Shown: one piece after another, positions 44,001 through 53,114 of the stretch
Layout: each line of letters starts with the position of its first letter
Numbering within the stretch: position 1 is the stretch's first letter
NCBI GenBank assembly: GCA_934122085.1
Contig: CAKOVS010000006.1
Location: 1-64,000 of the forward strand
Source of the DNA: an uncultured Clostridia bacterium
Lineage (GTDB): Bacteria > Bacillota > Clostridia > TANB77 > CAG-508
Reading direction: 5' to 3'
Length of the DNA: 64,000 nucleotides
Notes under the pieces: generated by a model
Databases searched by the model: none
The model's input: the letters and a program-made list of their open reading frames with translations, nothing else
Told to the model about the DNA's origin: nothing
Position numbers and translations under genes: made by a program

Positions 44001-44204
44001 GATAAAGGATTTGAAGTATTAGATAAGATAAACTTATATGTATCTGAAAATGAAATGCTAGAAGAACTTGTAAAGAAATTTGAATCTGAAATCAAGAAAG
44101 AAACTTTAACAGAAAATATTGTATTTAATACACAAAGAGATACTTATACAGAAGTAAGTATTAATGGTGAAAAATTGATGCTTGATGTTGAGGTTGTAAA
44201 ATAA
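41067..44204 (+). CDS. ileS: Isoleucyl-tRNA synthetase
   Basis: 1045 aa from the ATG at 41067 (GGAAAGGAAG upstream; an earlier in-frame ATG at 41004 lacks a ribosome site). The class I motif is H-V-G-H in PPTANGKPHVGHIETR (residues about 46-61) and the second is KMSKSKGN (about 600-607). The CP1 editing domain is present and CxxC zinc-type pairs occur (CECGHEEC; CPECGK). It charges tRNA-Ile and is controlled by the T-box upstream. The last three codons and the stop (GTT GTA AAA TAA) lie inside repeat C copy 2, so the natural C-terminus may have been replaced by the element. Confidence 0.97.
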   Translation: MYKKVELKNGFVGMENEVAEMWKQKNIIKKNFEMNKGQRYFTFYDGPPTANGKPHVGHIETRVMKDIIPRYKVMKGYHVDRKAGWDTHGLPVELEIEKKLGISGKEQIEEYGVEKFVKQCKESVFTYVHMWEQMTNKVGFWVDMEHPYVTYHNDYIESVWWALKEMWKKGLLYEGHKVMPYCPRCGTALSSHEVAQGYKDVKDLTCIAKFKVVGEDKYILAWTTTPWTLPSNLALCVNKAYTYVEVKANIGTDDEPKYENYILAKDLLTNVLKETPYEIVKEFKGTELLGTKYEQLMPFAKVEGKAFEVIHGDYVTIEDGTGIVHIAPAYGEDDSLVAKQNGIAFVNLVDKSGKFVPEVEPWAGRFVRDCNEDICKWLAEHGKLFAKEKHLHSYPHCWRCDTPLLYYPKESWFVAMTKLRDELVANNNKINWYPDTIRTGRFGKFLENVIDWGISRDRYWGTPLPVWKCECGHEECIGSIAELKEKAIDCPDEIELHKPYIDNVHLKCPECGKTMTRFKEVIDCWFDSGSMPFAQLHYPFENKEEFEKHFPAQFISEAIDQTRGWFYTLLAVSTCLFDKTPYENCIVLGHVLDEKGQKMSKSKGNGVDPMVLLDQVGADATRWHFYTCSAPWLPTRLGLNNVQETQRGFLSTLWNVYSFYVLYAEIDQFNPNKYADFKSENIMDKWILSKLNTLIKEVAEKLDKYDITSAALQIEDFTDELSNWYVRTNRERFWGEELTDDKIGAYTTLYKVLVNLIKISAPFVPFMTDEIYQNLVVGLDKKAPESVHLCLWPEVNEKAIDKKLENEMDLAYSLVKLGRSARNSANIKNRQPLSKMLISVDTLPEYYGNIVKEELNVKEVDLGANMNEYVHFEIKPNLPVLGKEYGKLIPKIREEISKLNQMDLANKVKNGGVEYIEIDGTQIELTSENLLVTMQGKEGFAFAGEGEIGVVLDTTITPELKEEGYVREILSKVQNMRKDKGFEVLDKINLYVSENEMLEELVKKFESEIKKETLTENIVFNTQRDTYTEVSINGEKLMLDVEVVK

Positions 44205-44315
44205 TTACAATTTTGGCTGTGTTAAATTTCATTTAAAACGCGGTTACATACAACTCGTATGCGCCCTTGCCTTTTAAATGAAATTTGCCGTGCCAAAATT
44301 TAATTCTTTTCCAAC
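44193..44315. repeat. MITE-like repeat, family C copy 2
   Basis: 123 bp. Terminal repeats GTTGTAAAATAATTACAATT... and ...AATTTAATTCTTTTCCAAC, a perfect 15-bp inner stem AAATTTCATTTAAAA / TTTTAAATGAAATTT and a CATAC/GTATG core. It begins inside the ileS coding region and ends before the uvrA promoter. Confidence 0.92.
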
Positions 44316-44342
44316 AACTTCTTCTTGCATCATTTTTTGTTA

Positions 44343-44371
44343 TTGCAATTATACATAAAATGTAGTAGAAT
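44343..44371 (+). promoter_or_regulatory. Promoter for uvrA
   Basis: TTGCAA (44343-44348), 17-nt spacer, TAGAAT (44366-44371), 21 bases before the ATG. No LexA-type palindrome was seen beside it. Confidence 0.55.
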
Positions 44372-44392
44372 ATTGTCGGAAAGGATAGAAAT

Positions 44393-47221
44393 ATGAATGA
44401 TAAAATAATAATAAAAGGTGCAAAAGAGCACAATTTAAAAAATATAAATCTAGAGATTCCAAGAGACAAGTTAGTAGTAATAACAGGACTATCTGGTTCT
44501 GGAAAATCATCATTAGCATTTGACACATTATATGCAGAAGGACAAAGAAGATATGTTGAAAGTTTATCATCATATGCAAGACAATTCTTAGGATTAATGG
44601 AAAAACCAGATGTAGAATCAATAGAAGGATTATCTCCAGCAATATCAATAGATCAAAAAACAACATCAAAAAATCCACGTTCAACAGTTGGAACAGTAAC
44701 AGAAATATATGATTATATTCGTTTACTATATGCAAGAGTTGGAACACCATATTGTCCAAATTGTGGTAAAAAGATTGAAAAACAATCAATAGACCAAATT
44801 GTAGACAATGTTATGAAAATAAAAGAAGGAACAAGAATTCAAATATTAGCACCTGTAGTAAGAGGAAGAAAAGGTGAATATACAAAATTATTTGAAGATT
44901 TGCAAAAAGATGGATTTGCAAGAGTTAGAGTTGATGGAGAAATATATGACTTATCTGATGAAATAAAATTAGACAAAAATAAAAAACATGAAATAGAAGT
45001 TGTTGTAGATAGATTAGTAATAAAAGAAGATATAGTAGGAAGACTTACAGAATCAATAGAAACAGCATTAAAACAAGCAGACAATTTAGTACTTATTGAT
45101 ATAGTAGGAGAAAAGCAAGTTTTATATAGTTGTAATTATGCTTGTCCAGATTGTGGATTCAGTTTTCCAGAATTAACTCCAAGAATGTTTTCATTTAATA
45201 ACCCTTATGGAGCATGTCCAAAATGTTCTGGAATTGGATATTTAATGAAAATGGACGAAGATTTAATAATTCCAGATAAAACTAAAACATTGTATGATGG
45301 TGTAAAAGCATTTGGAGCTAGTACAATGAAAAAAGGCGATACAATGGCAAAAATGTACTTTGAGAGTGTAGGAAAATATTATGGAATAGATATTAAAAAC
45401 AAAAAAATAAAAGATTTGCCAAAAGACTTTATAAATAAGATATTATATGGAACAGGAAATGACGAAATAGATTTTGAATATACATCATCATTAGGAACAA
45501 GAAAATTTAAAGCACCATTTGAAGGTGTAATACCAACATTAGAAAGACGACATAATGAAACAAAATCACAAGGAATGAGAGATTTTTATGAAATGTACAT
45601 GAGTGAACTTCCATGTGATGAATGTAATGGAGCAAGATTAAAGAAAGAAATTTTATCAATAAAAGTTGGTGGAATAAATATAAATGAAATGACAGATTTA
45701 TCTGTTAAAAGTTTACAAGAATTTTTAAGAAAACTTGAATTAACAGATTCACAAAAAATGATTGCAGAAATGATATTAAAAGAAATAGATGCAAGATTAC
45801 AATTCTTAGTAGATGTAGGACTTGAATATCTTACACTATCAAGAAGTGCAGGAACATTGTCAGGAGGAGAAGCGCAACGTATAAGACTTGCAACACAAAT
45901 AGGTTCAGGCCTTACAGGAGTATTATATATACTTGATGAACCAAGTATAGGATTACATCAGAGAGATAATGATAAATTAATAGCAACATTAAAAAAATTG
46001 CGTGATTTAGGAAATTCTTTATTAGTTGTAGAACATGATGAAGATACAATGTATGCTGCAGACCAAATAATTGATATTGGACCAGGTGCAGGTGTTCATG
46101 GTGGTCAAGTTATGGCACAAGGAACAGCAGAAGAAATAAAAAATGTTCCAACATCAATAACAGGAGCTTATTTAAGTGGAAGAAAGAAGATTGAAGTACC
46201 AAAAAAGAGAAGACCTGGAAACAAGAAAAATATCGAAATAGTAAATGCAACAGAAAACAATCTAAAAAATATAAGTGTAAAATTTCCACTTGGTAAATTC
46301 ATTTGTATTACAGGTGTATCTGGTTCAGGAAAAAGTACTTTAATAAATGAAGTATTATATAAAAATATTGCTCAACAATTAAATGGAGCAACAGAAAAGC
46401 CAGGAAAATGTAAAACAATAAAAGGATTAGAAAATATAGATAAAATCATAAATATAGATCAATCACCAATTGGACGTACACCACGTTCAAATCCTGCAAC
46501 ATATACAGGTGCATTTGATTTAATAAGAGATATTTTTGCAAGTACAAATGAAGCAAAAATGAGAGGATATGAAAAAGGTAGATTTAGTTTTAATGTACCT
46601 GGTGGAAGATGTGAAAGCTGTTCAGGTGATGGTGTTCACAGAATTGAAATGCACTTTTTGCCAGATGTATTTGTACCTTGTGAAGTATGTAAAGGAAAAA
46701 GATATAATAGAGAAACTCTTGAAGTTAAATATAAAGGAAAAAGCATAGCAGATGTTCTTGATATGACAGTAGAGGAATCATTGGAATATTTTGCAAATAT
46801 TCCAAGAATAAAAAATAAAATACAAACATTATATGATGTAGGATTGGGTTATATAAAATTAGGACAACCATCAACAACATTATCAGGAGGAGAAGCACAA
46901 CGTGTTAAATTAGCAACAGAACTTTCTAAAAAGGCTACAGGAAAAACATTATATATATTAGATGAACCAACAACAGGACTACATATAGCAGATGTACATA
47001 GATTAGTAGATATTTTACAAAGACTTGTAGATACAGGAAATACTATAATTGTAATAGAACATAATTTAGATTTAATAAAAACAGCAGATTATATTATAGA
47101 TTTAGGTCCAGAAGGTGGAGATGCAGGTGGAGAGATAATTGCAGTAGGTACTCCAGAACAAATTTGTAAGAATGAAAAAAGTTATACAGGTAAATTTTTA
47201 AAAAAATATTTAGAAAAATAA
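44393..47221 (+). CDS. uvrA: Excinuclease ABC subunit A
   Basis: At 942 aa this is a complete UvrA with two ABC modules. Walker A loops GLSGSGKSSLAFD (about 31-43) and GVSGSGKSTLINE, two signatures LSGGEAQR, and Walker B YILDEPSIGLHQRD and YILDEPTTGLHIADV are present. Zinc-finger cysteines lie in CPDCGFSF ... CPKCSG and CESCSGDG ... CEVCKG. It scans DNA for bulky damage as a dimer and hands it to UvrB. uvrB and uvrC are not adjacent. RBS GAAAGGATAG. Confidence 0.98.
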   Translation: MNDKIIIKGAKEHNLKNINLEIPRDKLVVITGLSGSGKSSLAFDTLYAEGQRRYVESLSSYARQFLGLMEKPDVESIEGLSPAISIDQKTTSKNPRSTVGTVTEIYDYIRLLYARVGTPYCPNCGKKIEKQSIDQIVDNVMKIKEGTRIQILAPVVRGRKGEYTKLFEDLQKDGFARVRVDGEIYDLSDEIKLDKNKKHEIEVVVDRLVIKEDIVGRLTESIETALKQADNLVLIDIVGEKQVLYSCNYACPDCGFSFPELTPRMFSFNNPYGACPKCSGIGYLMKMDEDLIIPDKTKTLYDGVKAFGASTMKKGDTMAKMYFESVGKYYGIDIKNKKIKDLPKDFINKILYGTGNDEIDFEYTSSLGTRKFKAPFEGVIPTLERRHNETKSQGMRDFYEMYMSELPCDECNGARLKKEILSIKVGGININEMTDLSVKSLQEFLRKLELTDSQKMIAEMILKEIDARLQFLVDVGLEYLTLSRSAGTLSGGEAQRIRLATQIGSGLTGVLYILDEPSIGLHQRDNDKLIATLKKLRDLGNSLLVVEHDEDTMYAADQIIDIGPGAGVHGGQVMAQGTAEEIKNVPTSITGAYLSGRKKIEVPKKRRPGNKKNIEIVNATENNLKNISVKFPLGKFICITGVSGSGKSTLINEVLYKNIAQQLNGATEKPGKCKTIKGLENIDKIINIDQSPIGRTPRSNPATYTGAFDLIRDIFASTNEAKMRGYEKGRFSFNVPGGRCESCSGDGVHRIEMHFLPDVFVPCEVCKGKRYNRETLEVKYKGKSIADVLDMTVEESLEYFANIPRIKNKIQTLYDVGLGYIKLGQPSTTLSGGEAQRVKLATELSKKATGKTLYILDEPTTGLHIADVHRLVDILQRLVDTGNTIIVIEHNLDLIKTADYIIDLGPEGGDAGGEIIAVGTPEQICKNEKSYTGKFLKKYLEK

Positions 47222-47272
47222 TAAAATTATTGTGCAAATAGCAAAAAAAATGTAAAAAAACACAAAAAAAAC

Positions 47273-47301
47273 TTGACAATTATGTAAATATGTATTATAC
47301 T
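47273..47301 (+). promoter_or_regulatory. Consensus promoter of the small RNA
   Basis: TTGACA (47273-47278), exactly 17 nt, TATACT (47296-47301). No ORF with a ribosome site follows. Confidence 0.8.
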
Positions 47302-47307
47302 AGAGTA

Positions 47308-47490
47308 GTAAATATCGCTAAAAGCGATTGTGGAGATATTAAGGTTTTCTATTAGGCTACTTTCATCATGACTTTTCCTCCTTTCTAATTTAATATAGAA
47401 ATAGGAAACCTTTATACATAAAGGGCAAAAATCTTTGGCCCATGCCGCCCTCCATCTAGAAGCCCCCACCTTCCCGTAGGTGGGGGCTTC
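47308..47490 (+). ncRNA. Structured small RNA, candidate 6S RNA
   Basis: About 180 nt between a consensus promoter and a GC-rich hairpin. A 13-bp stem pairs 47341-47353 with 47400-47412 (one G-U). An outer TGGAG/CTCCA pairing (47331-47335 with 47450-47454) would close a large bubble, with a small GGGC/GCCC hairpin on its 3' side. That arrangement, a long hairpin with an open central bubble and a short hairpin on one strand, fits 6S RNA, which binds sigma-A RNA polymerase. The 3' hairpin AGCCCCCACCT/AGGTGGGGGCT (47461-47488) has a poor U-tract. The structure was drawn by eye; identity is tentative. Confidence 0.5.
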
Positions 47491-47493
47491 GCT

Positions 47494-47522
47494 TTGACTT
47501 TGAGAAGAAAAAATGATATAAT
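47494..47522 (+). promoter_or_regulatory. Promoter for the secreted 164-aa protein gene
   Basis: TTGACT (47494-47499), 17-nt spacer, TATAAT (47517-47522). Confidence 0.7.
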
Positions 47523-47578
47523 AAAAATAGGTTCGAAAGAATCTGTTTTAGTGTGCTATTGTAGAATGGAGGACAACT

Positions 47579-48073
47579 ATGAAAAAACTTGTTAGTATGA
47601 TGCTGATGATTATTGCACTGGCAACACTTTCTATTACGGCATTTGCTACTAATGCCGATAATGTAGAGACTGAAGTTCTGGCTCCTGAAGAAATTGTTTC
47701 TATTGAAGAAACAAAAGATTCAGATGATCTCTTTGAGGTTTGTCCGAAGTGTGGCAAAGTCCATGATGGATGTTGTGACCAAGAATTTGTTCGACCTCAT
47801 GTAAAGTTTAAGAATGAGGAGTATATCACATTTTGTGATATGAAGGACAATGCGTTGTATTTCATCACTCCTGATAGTAACTTGATGTTGATGAACTTGA
47901 AGACGAAAGAACTCATTTTCATCAAAGACAAAGTTGCTGGTCTTACTCGTTACGGTATGAATGGCAGATACATTGGATATGTTACATTGAAAGATGAATT
48001 CTTTTCTGTCCCTTATGAGATAGGAAATGATGGTAAGCTTAGTACTGATTTCCAGCAGGAATTCGGTGAATAA
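47579..48073 (+). CDS. Secreted hypothetical protein with a CPKC...CC motif
   Basis: A 164-aa protein with a clear Sec signal peptide (MKKLVSMMLMIIALATLSITAFA, cleavage after about 23). The mature part is acidic at first (ETEVLAPEEIVSIEETKDSDD), then has CPKCGKVHDGCCD (about 55-67), a small zinc-binding or disulfide motif. A beta-rich region follows (YITFCDMKDNALYFITPDSNLMLMNLKTKELIFI for about 80-113) that reads like one or two propeller-type blades. Function unknown. It belongs to the less AT-rich codon group (Leu CTG/CTT, Ala GCT). RBS GGAGG, own promoter and terminator. Confidence 0.8.
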   Translation: MKKLVSMMLMIIALATLSITAFATNADNVETEVLAPEEIVSIEETKDSDDLFEVCPKCGKVHDGCCDQEFVRPHVKFKNEEYITFCDMKDNALYFITPDSNLMLMNLKTKELIFIKDKVAGLTRYGMNGRYIGYVTLKDEFFSVPYEIGNDGKLSTDFQQEFGE

Positions 48074-48112
48074 ATGCTAAAATCCGAATAAAAACATATA
48101 AATAGCACACGG

Positions 48113-48145
48113 CAGTTCCCCTAATGTTGGGGAACTGTTTTTTTT
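48113..48145 (+). terminator. Strong intrinsic terminator
   Basis: CAGTTCCCC-TAATGTT-GGGGAACTG followed by T8. Confidence 0.92.
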
Positions 48146-48224
48146 GAGTATAATTCACACATAATTCATAAATATAAGATATAATAAACTGCATTAAAAT
48201 GGAAAGTCAGTCAAAAACTTTAAC

Positions 48225-48253
48225 TTGAAAAAAATACACTAATATGATATATT
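48225..48253 (+). promoter_or_regulatory. Promoter for the activase gene
   Basis: TTGAAA (48225-48230), 17-nt spacer, TATATT (48248-48253). Confidence 0.65.
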
Positions 48254-48290
48254 AGCAGAAGAATTGAATAAAAGTATAGAGGGAAAAGAT

Positions 48291-51200
48291 ATGAATAAAT
48301 TAGTACATATAGGAATGGATGTAGGTTCAACAACAGTAAAAATAGTAGTTATGGATGAAAATTTAAAAGAAATATATACATCATATGAAAGACATTATTC
48401 AGATACAAAAAATACAGTATGTAAAGTATTAGAAGAATTAGTAGAAAAATATAAAGATAAAGAATTTACAATAGCATTAACAGGTTCAGGGGCAATGAGT
48501 ACAGCCAAATTTTTAGATGTACCATTTATTCAAGAAGTTGTTGCATGTAAAAGAGCTGTAGAAAGATATATTCCACAAACAAATGTAGTAATTGAACTTG
48601 GAGGAGAAGATGCAAAAATCATTTATTTTGGAAGATCTGTAGAACAACGTATGAATGGAACATGTGCAGGTGGAACAGGAGCATTTTTAGACCAAATGGC
48701 ATTATTATTAAATACAGATACAGCAGGGTTAAATGAACTTGCAAAAGGATATCAAACAATATATCCAATTGCATCAAGATGTGGTGTATTTGCCAAAACA
48801 GATGTGCAACCATTATTAAATGAAGGTGCTGCAAAAGAAGATATTGCAGTATCTATTTTACAAGCAGTTGTAAATCAAACAATATCAGGGTTAGCATGTG
48901 GAAGACCAATTAGAGGAAATGTAGCATTTTTAGGGGGACCACTAACATATTTGCCAGAATTAAGAAAAAGATTTGTTGAAACATTGCATTTAACACCAGA
49001 GCAAACAATAGTACCAGAAGAAGCACATTTATTAGTTGCCAAAGGAGCATGTTTAGAAGCAAAAGATGAGTCTCCAATAAGTGTAGAAAAATTAAAAAGT
49101 AAAATACAAGTATTAAAACATTCACATGATACAACAACAGTACCATTAAAACCATTATTTTCGACAAATGTAGAATATGATGAATTTAAAGCTAGACATG
49201 AAAAAGATAAAGTAGCCAAAAAGCCACTTTCAGAACATAAAGGAGACTGTTTTGTTGGAATAGATGCAGGTTCAACAACATCAAAATTAGTAGTTATAGA
49301 TAGAGATGGAACATTACTATATTCAGCATATCAAGGAAATGGTGGAAAACCACTTGATAGTATAATAGAAATGTTAAAGAAATTATATTCTGTTATGCCA
49401 AAAGAAGCAATTATTCGTTATAGTGGTGTAACTGGATATGGAGAAAAATTAATACAAACAGCATTAAATGTAGACTTGAATGAAATTGAAACAATAGCAC
49501 ATTATACAGCTGCAAAAAAATTCGAACCTAAAGTAACAAGCATTGTTGATATTGGTGGACAAGACATGAAATATATTAAACTAAAAAATAACACAATAGA
49601 CAATATAATGTTAAATGAAGCTTGTTCATCAGGATGTGGATCATTTATTGAAACATTTGCTAAAAGTTTGAACCTAAATATAGAAGAATTTGTAAAAGAA
49701 GCATTAGAAGCACAAAATCCAGTAGATTTAGGTTCTAGATGTACAGTATTTATGAATTCAAAAATAAAACAAGCACAAAAAGAAGGATATTCAGTTGGAG
49801 ACATATCAGCAGGTTTATCATATTCAGTAATAAAAAATGCAATACAAAAAGTAATGAAAATAAGAGATGTAAAAAAATTAGGAAGCCATATCGTTGTACA
49901 AGGTGGAACATTCTATAATGAAGCAGTATTAAGAGCATTTGAATTGATTGTTGGAAGAAATGTAACAAGACCAGATATAGCAGGACTTATGGGAGCTTAT
50001 GGTATGGCATTACTTGCATGTGAACAATATGAAGCAAATATGGACATGGAATATCATTCAACACTTGCAACAATTGAAGAAATAGATAAATTAGATATAA
50101 AGGTAACACATACAAGATGTAATGGATGTGAAAATCATTGTCAATTAACAATAAATAGATTTAGTAATGGAAAAAGACATATATCTGGAAACAGATGTGA
50201 AAAAGGTGAAGGAATAGTAAATTCACACAAAGATTTACCAAATTTAGTAAAATACAAATATGATAGAATATTTGGATATACACCATTAGAAGAAAAAGAT
50301 GCACCAAGAGGAACAATAGGAATTCCAAGAGTTTTAAATATGTATGAAGACTATCCATTCTGGTTTACATTATTCACAAATTTAGGATTTAGAGTAATAA
50401 TATCAGAAAAAAGTACAAGAAAGATATATGAAAAAGGTATTGAATCAATGCCATCTGAATCTGTATGTTATCCAGCAAAATTATCACATGGACATGTTAT
50501 AAGCTTAATACAAAATGGAATTAAAACAATATTTTATCCATGTATACCATATTCAAGAAAAGAATATGTGGATAGCAATAATAGATATAATTGTCCAATT
50601 GTAATATCTTATTCAGAAGTATTAAAAAATAATATTGAAGAATTAAAAAGTGAAGATATTAAATTCATAAACCCATTTTTACCATTTGAATCAAAATCAT
50701 TATTAAAAAGAATGATGGAATTACCTGAATTTAAAGAATATAATTTCAACAAAAAAGAATTAAAAAATGCAATAGAAAAAGCTCAACAAGAATATCAAAA
50801 ATGTAGACAAGATATACATGAAAAAGGAAAAGAAACAATTGAATATATTGAAAAAAATAATTTAAAAGGAATTGTGTTAGCAGGAAGACCATATCATGTA
50901 GATCCAGAAATAAATCATGGAATAGATACATTAATAACAAGTTTAGGAATGTGTGTATTAACAGAAGATAGTGTGGCAGATAAAGCATTACCAAAAAGAC
51001 CACTTCGTGTTGTTGACCAATGGATGTTCCATTCAAGATTATATGCAGCAGCAGATTTTGTAGGTAGACATGATAATTTAGAGCTTGTTCAAATAAATTC
51101 ATTTGGTTGTGGAGTTGATGCTGTTACAACAGATGAAGTTGAAGAAATTCTAACAAGTTTTGGAAAAATGTATACATTAATAAAAATTGATGAAGTAAAT

Positions 51201-52595
51201 AACTTAGGAGCTGTAAGAATTCGTTTACGTTCATTACTTGCAAGTATTAATAAAAGATTAAATAATAAAAAAGATGAAAAAGAAACAGGTGAATATTTCT
51301 TAAAGAAAAATCCATTTACAGAAGAAATGAAAAAAGAATATGTAATCTTAATTCCACAAATGGCACCAATTCATTTCGATTTTATTGAACCAGTTTTACA
51401 AAGTGAAGGATATAAAGCAAAATTATTAAGAGAGTGTACACAAAATACAATTGAAACAGGTTTGAAATATGTAAACAATGATGCTTGTTATCCATCAATT
51501 ATAACAACAGGACAAATGATAGAAGCATTAGAATCTGGAGAATATGATGTAAATAAAACAGCATTAATAATGTCACAAACAGGTGGAGGATGTAGAGCAA
51601 CAAATTATATAGGATTTATTCGTAAAGCTCTAAAAGATGCAGGCTTTGGACAAGTTCCAGTAATTTCATTTAATGTTGTTGGAATGGAGAAAAATCCAGG
51701 ATTTAAGTTGACATTACCATTAGTTGAAAAACTATTAAAATCAATGGTTTATGCAGATTTATTACAAAAAATGTTATATAAAAATAGAGCTTATGAAAAA
51801 AATAAAGGTGAAACAGATAAATTATTTGCAGAATGGATGGAAAAGGCAAAAAAACTTGCAATAAATAGTAGTTCAAAAGAATTTTCCAAAAGTATATATC
51901 AGATGGTTGATGATTTTGAAAAAATTGAATGGAAGCAAGGAAAAGAAAAGCCAAAAGTAGGAATAGTAGGAGAAATCCTAATTAAATATCATCCATTTGG
52001 AAATAATTATGTAGCAAATTTATTGGAAAAAGAAGGTGCAGAAGTTGTTTTACCAGACTTTATGGGATTTGTTAAATATGTTGCAGCAAATGGAGTAATA
52101 TCACATCAATTATTAAAAAATAATGGATTGAAATCAATGTTATTTGATGTTGCAATAAAATTGATAAATTCATTTGAAAAAGATGCTAAAAAAGCATTAG
52201 AAAAATCTAAAAAAGGATATTTACCAACTTGTGATATTTGGCATTTAGCAGATAATGTAAAATCAGTTTTATCAACAGGAAATCAAACAGGTGAAGGTTG
52301 GTTCTTGACGGCTGAAATGCTTGAATATATGGAAAATGGTATTCAAAATATAGTTTGTGTTCAACCATTTGCATGTTTACCAAACCATGTTGTTGGTAAA
52401 GGTGTAATAAAAACTATTAGAGATATGTTCCCAGATGCAAATATTGTACCAGTTGATTATGATCCAGGTGCAAGTGAAGCAAATCAGACAAATAGAATTA
52501 AACTTCTTATGACAGTTGCTAAAGATAATTTGAAAATTAAGCAAAAAGAAAAAAAGATGACTGAAAGAGAAAATAAAAATACAACAAAAATATAA
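48291..52595 (+). CDS. Giant 2-hydroxyacyl-CoA dehydratase activase / DUF2229 fusion
   Basis: 1434 aa from the ATG at 48291 (GAGGG upstream; the TTG at 48264 is an unlikely start). There are two ASKHA activase domains in tandem, about 1-280 and 320-590. Each has GSTT phosphate loops (MDVGSTTVKIVV, IDAGSTTSKLVV) and a cluster cysteine (NGTCAGGTGAF, EACSSGCGSF). Then DUF2229/HgdB-like regions follow with VCYPAKLSHGH, NNDACYPSI and QTGGGCRATNYIGF. Activases of this family use ATP to inject one electron from a [4Fe-4S] cluster into a dehydratase-type partner. The long fused form is widespread in anaerobes, but its substrate is not established. No hgdAB-type dehydratase genes are adjacent. Monocistronic. 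Confidence 0.93.
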   Translation: MNKLVHIGMDVGSTTVKIVVMDENLKEIYTSYERHYSDTKNTVCKVLEELVEKYKDKEFTIALTGSGAMSTAKFLDVPFIQEVVACKRAVERYIPQTNVVIELGGEDAKIIYFGRSVEQRMNGTCAGGTGAFLDQMALLLNTDTAGLNELAKGYQTIYPIASRCGVFAKTDVQPLLNEGAAKEDIAVSILQAVVNQTISGLACGRPIRGNVAFLGGPLTYLPELRKRFVETLHLTPEQTIVPEEAHLLVAKGACLEAKDESPISVEKLKSKIQVLKHSHDTTTVPLKPLFSTNVEYDEFKARHEKDKVAKKPLSEHKGDCFVGIDAGSTTSKLVVIDRDGTLLYSAYQGNGGKPLDSIIEMLKKLYSVMPKEAIIRYSGVTGYGEKLIQTALNVDLNEIETIAHYTAAKKFEPKVTSIVDIGGQDMKYIKLKNNTIDNIMLNEACSSGCGSFIETFAKSLNLNIEEFVKEALEAQNPVDLGSRCTVFMNSKIKQAQKEGYSVGDISAGLSYSVIKNAIQKVMKIRDVKKLGSHIVVQGGTFYNEAVLRAFELIVGRNVTRPDIAGLMGAYGMALLACEQYEANMDMEYHSTLATIEEIDKLDIKVTHTRCNGCENHCQLTINRFSNGKRHISGNRCEKGEGIVNSHKDLPNLVKYKYDRIFGYTPLEEKDAPRGTIGIPRVLNMYEDYPFWFTLFTNLGFRVIISEKSTRKIYEKGIESMPSESVCYPAKLSHGHVISLIQNGIKTIFYPCIPYSRKEYVDSNNRYNCPIVISYSEVLKNNIEELKSEDIKFINPFLPFESKSLLKRMMELPEFKEYNFNKKELKNAIEKAQQEYQKCRQDIHEKGKETIEYIEKNNLKGIVLAGRPYHVDPEINHGIDTLITSLGMCVLTEDSVADKALPKRPLRVVDQWMFHSRLYAAADFVGRHDNLELVQINSFGCGVDAVTTDEVEEILTSFGKMYTLIKIDEVNNLGAVRIRLRSLLASINKRLNNKKDEKETGEYFLKKNPFTEEMKKEYVILIPQMAPIHFDFIEPVLQSEGYKAKLLRECTQNTIETGLKYVNNDACYPSIITTGQMIEALESGEYDVNKTALIMSQTGGGCRATNYIGFIRKALKDAGFGQVPVISFNVVGMEKNPGFKLTLPLVEKLLKSMVYADLLQKMLYKNRAYEKNKGETDKLFAEWMEKAKKLAINSSSKEFSKSIYQMVDDFEKIEWKQGKEKPKVGIVGEILIKYHPFGNNYVANLLEKEGAEVVLPDFMGFVKYVAANGVISHQLLKNNGLKSMLFDVAIKLINSFEKDAKKALEKSKKGYLPTCDIWHLADNVKSVLSTGNQTGEGWFLTAEMLEYMENGIQNIVCVQPFACLPNHVVGKGVIKTIRDMFPDANIVPVDYDPGASEANQTNRIKLLMTVAKDNLKIKQKEKKMTERENKNTTKI

Positions 52596-52605
52596 AATAA
52601 GTAAA

Positions 52606-52642
52606 GAGTGGCACTTTTCTGTAAAGGATAAGTGCCACTCTG
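52606..52642. terminator. Hairpin between converging genes
   Basis: GAGTGGCACTT (52606-52616) pairs with AAGTGCCACTC (52630-52640). U-tracts are weak on both sides. Confidence 0.65.
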
Positions 52643-52651
52643 TGCTATGGG

Positions 52652-53023
52652 TTAATTAATTTCGATGAGCCTAAACTTGTCAACCAAACAGTTGAGCTTC
52701 CAATGGTGCTCCCTCAACCAAGTATTGAATTCTTCTTTGGGAAAAAGAGGATCCTTGATAATGCTGAGAAAGTGAAGCTTGTTCAGAGGGAGAGACGATT
52801 CATCAACTTCAAACTGATCTTCGAAGAGGTACAGAACGACTGTAGAGTCATCGAAGAGGTTCATGTTCTTGTTGGAACTTTTAGAGTCTGATTCATACAT
52901 AGAACTGACTTGGTCGAAGATGATTTTTTTTGCATCTTCGAGCAACAGTTCCTTAGAACGTCTGTTGATGGTGAGGAACATCTGCGGGGTAGGTAACATG
53001 TCAAAGTTCGTAGTGTTTTCCAT
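52652..53023 (-). CDS. Hypothetical 123-aa protein
   Basis: ATG at 53023 with GGAGGG upstream. The sequence is Phe/Leu/Asp-rich with SKELLLEDAKKIIFDQV (about 23-39) as a likely helix and repeated short hydrophobic patches (VVLYLFEDQFEV, LHFLSIIKDPLFP). No signal peptide, membrane span or known motif. The codons (ATC, TTC, CTC, CGT, ACG) are strikingly different from the AT-rich neighbours, more so than in any other gene here, which suggests recent acquisition. It has its own consensus promoter. Confidence 0.7.
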   Translation of the reverse strand: MENTTNFDMLPTPQMFLTINRRSKELLLEDAKKIIFDQVSSMYESDSKSSNKNMNLFDDSTVVLYLFEDQFEVDESSLPLNKLHFLSIIKDPLFPKEEFNTWLREHHWKLNCLVDKFRLIEIN

Positions 53024-53114
53024 GATTCAAGCCCTCCATAGCTTGCTTGTAGATAACTAAATAAATCAGTCATCGGATAATAAATATAACCACTTTTATG
53101 GCTACATATATTTT

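Noticed and set aside
47227..47469. 80-codon minus-strand frame over the small RNA
   Set aside because: No ribosome site. It crosses the promoter and both hairpins of the RNA gene.
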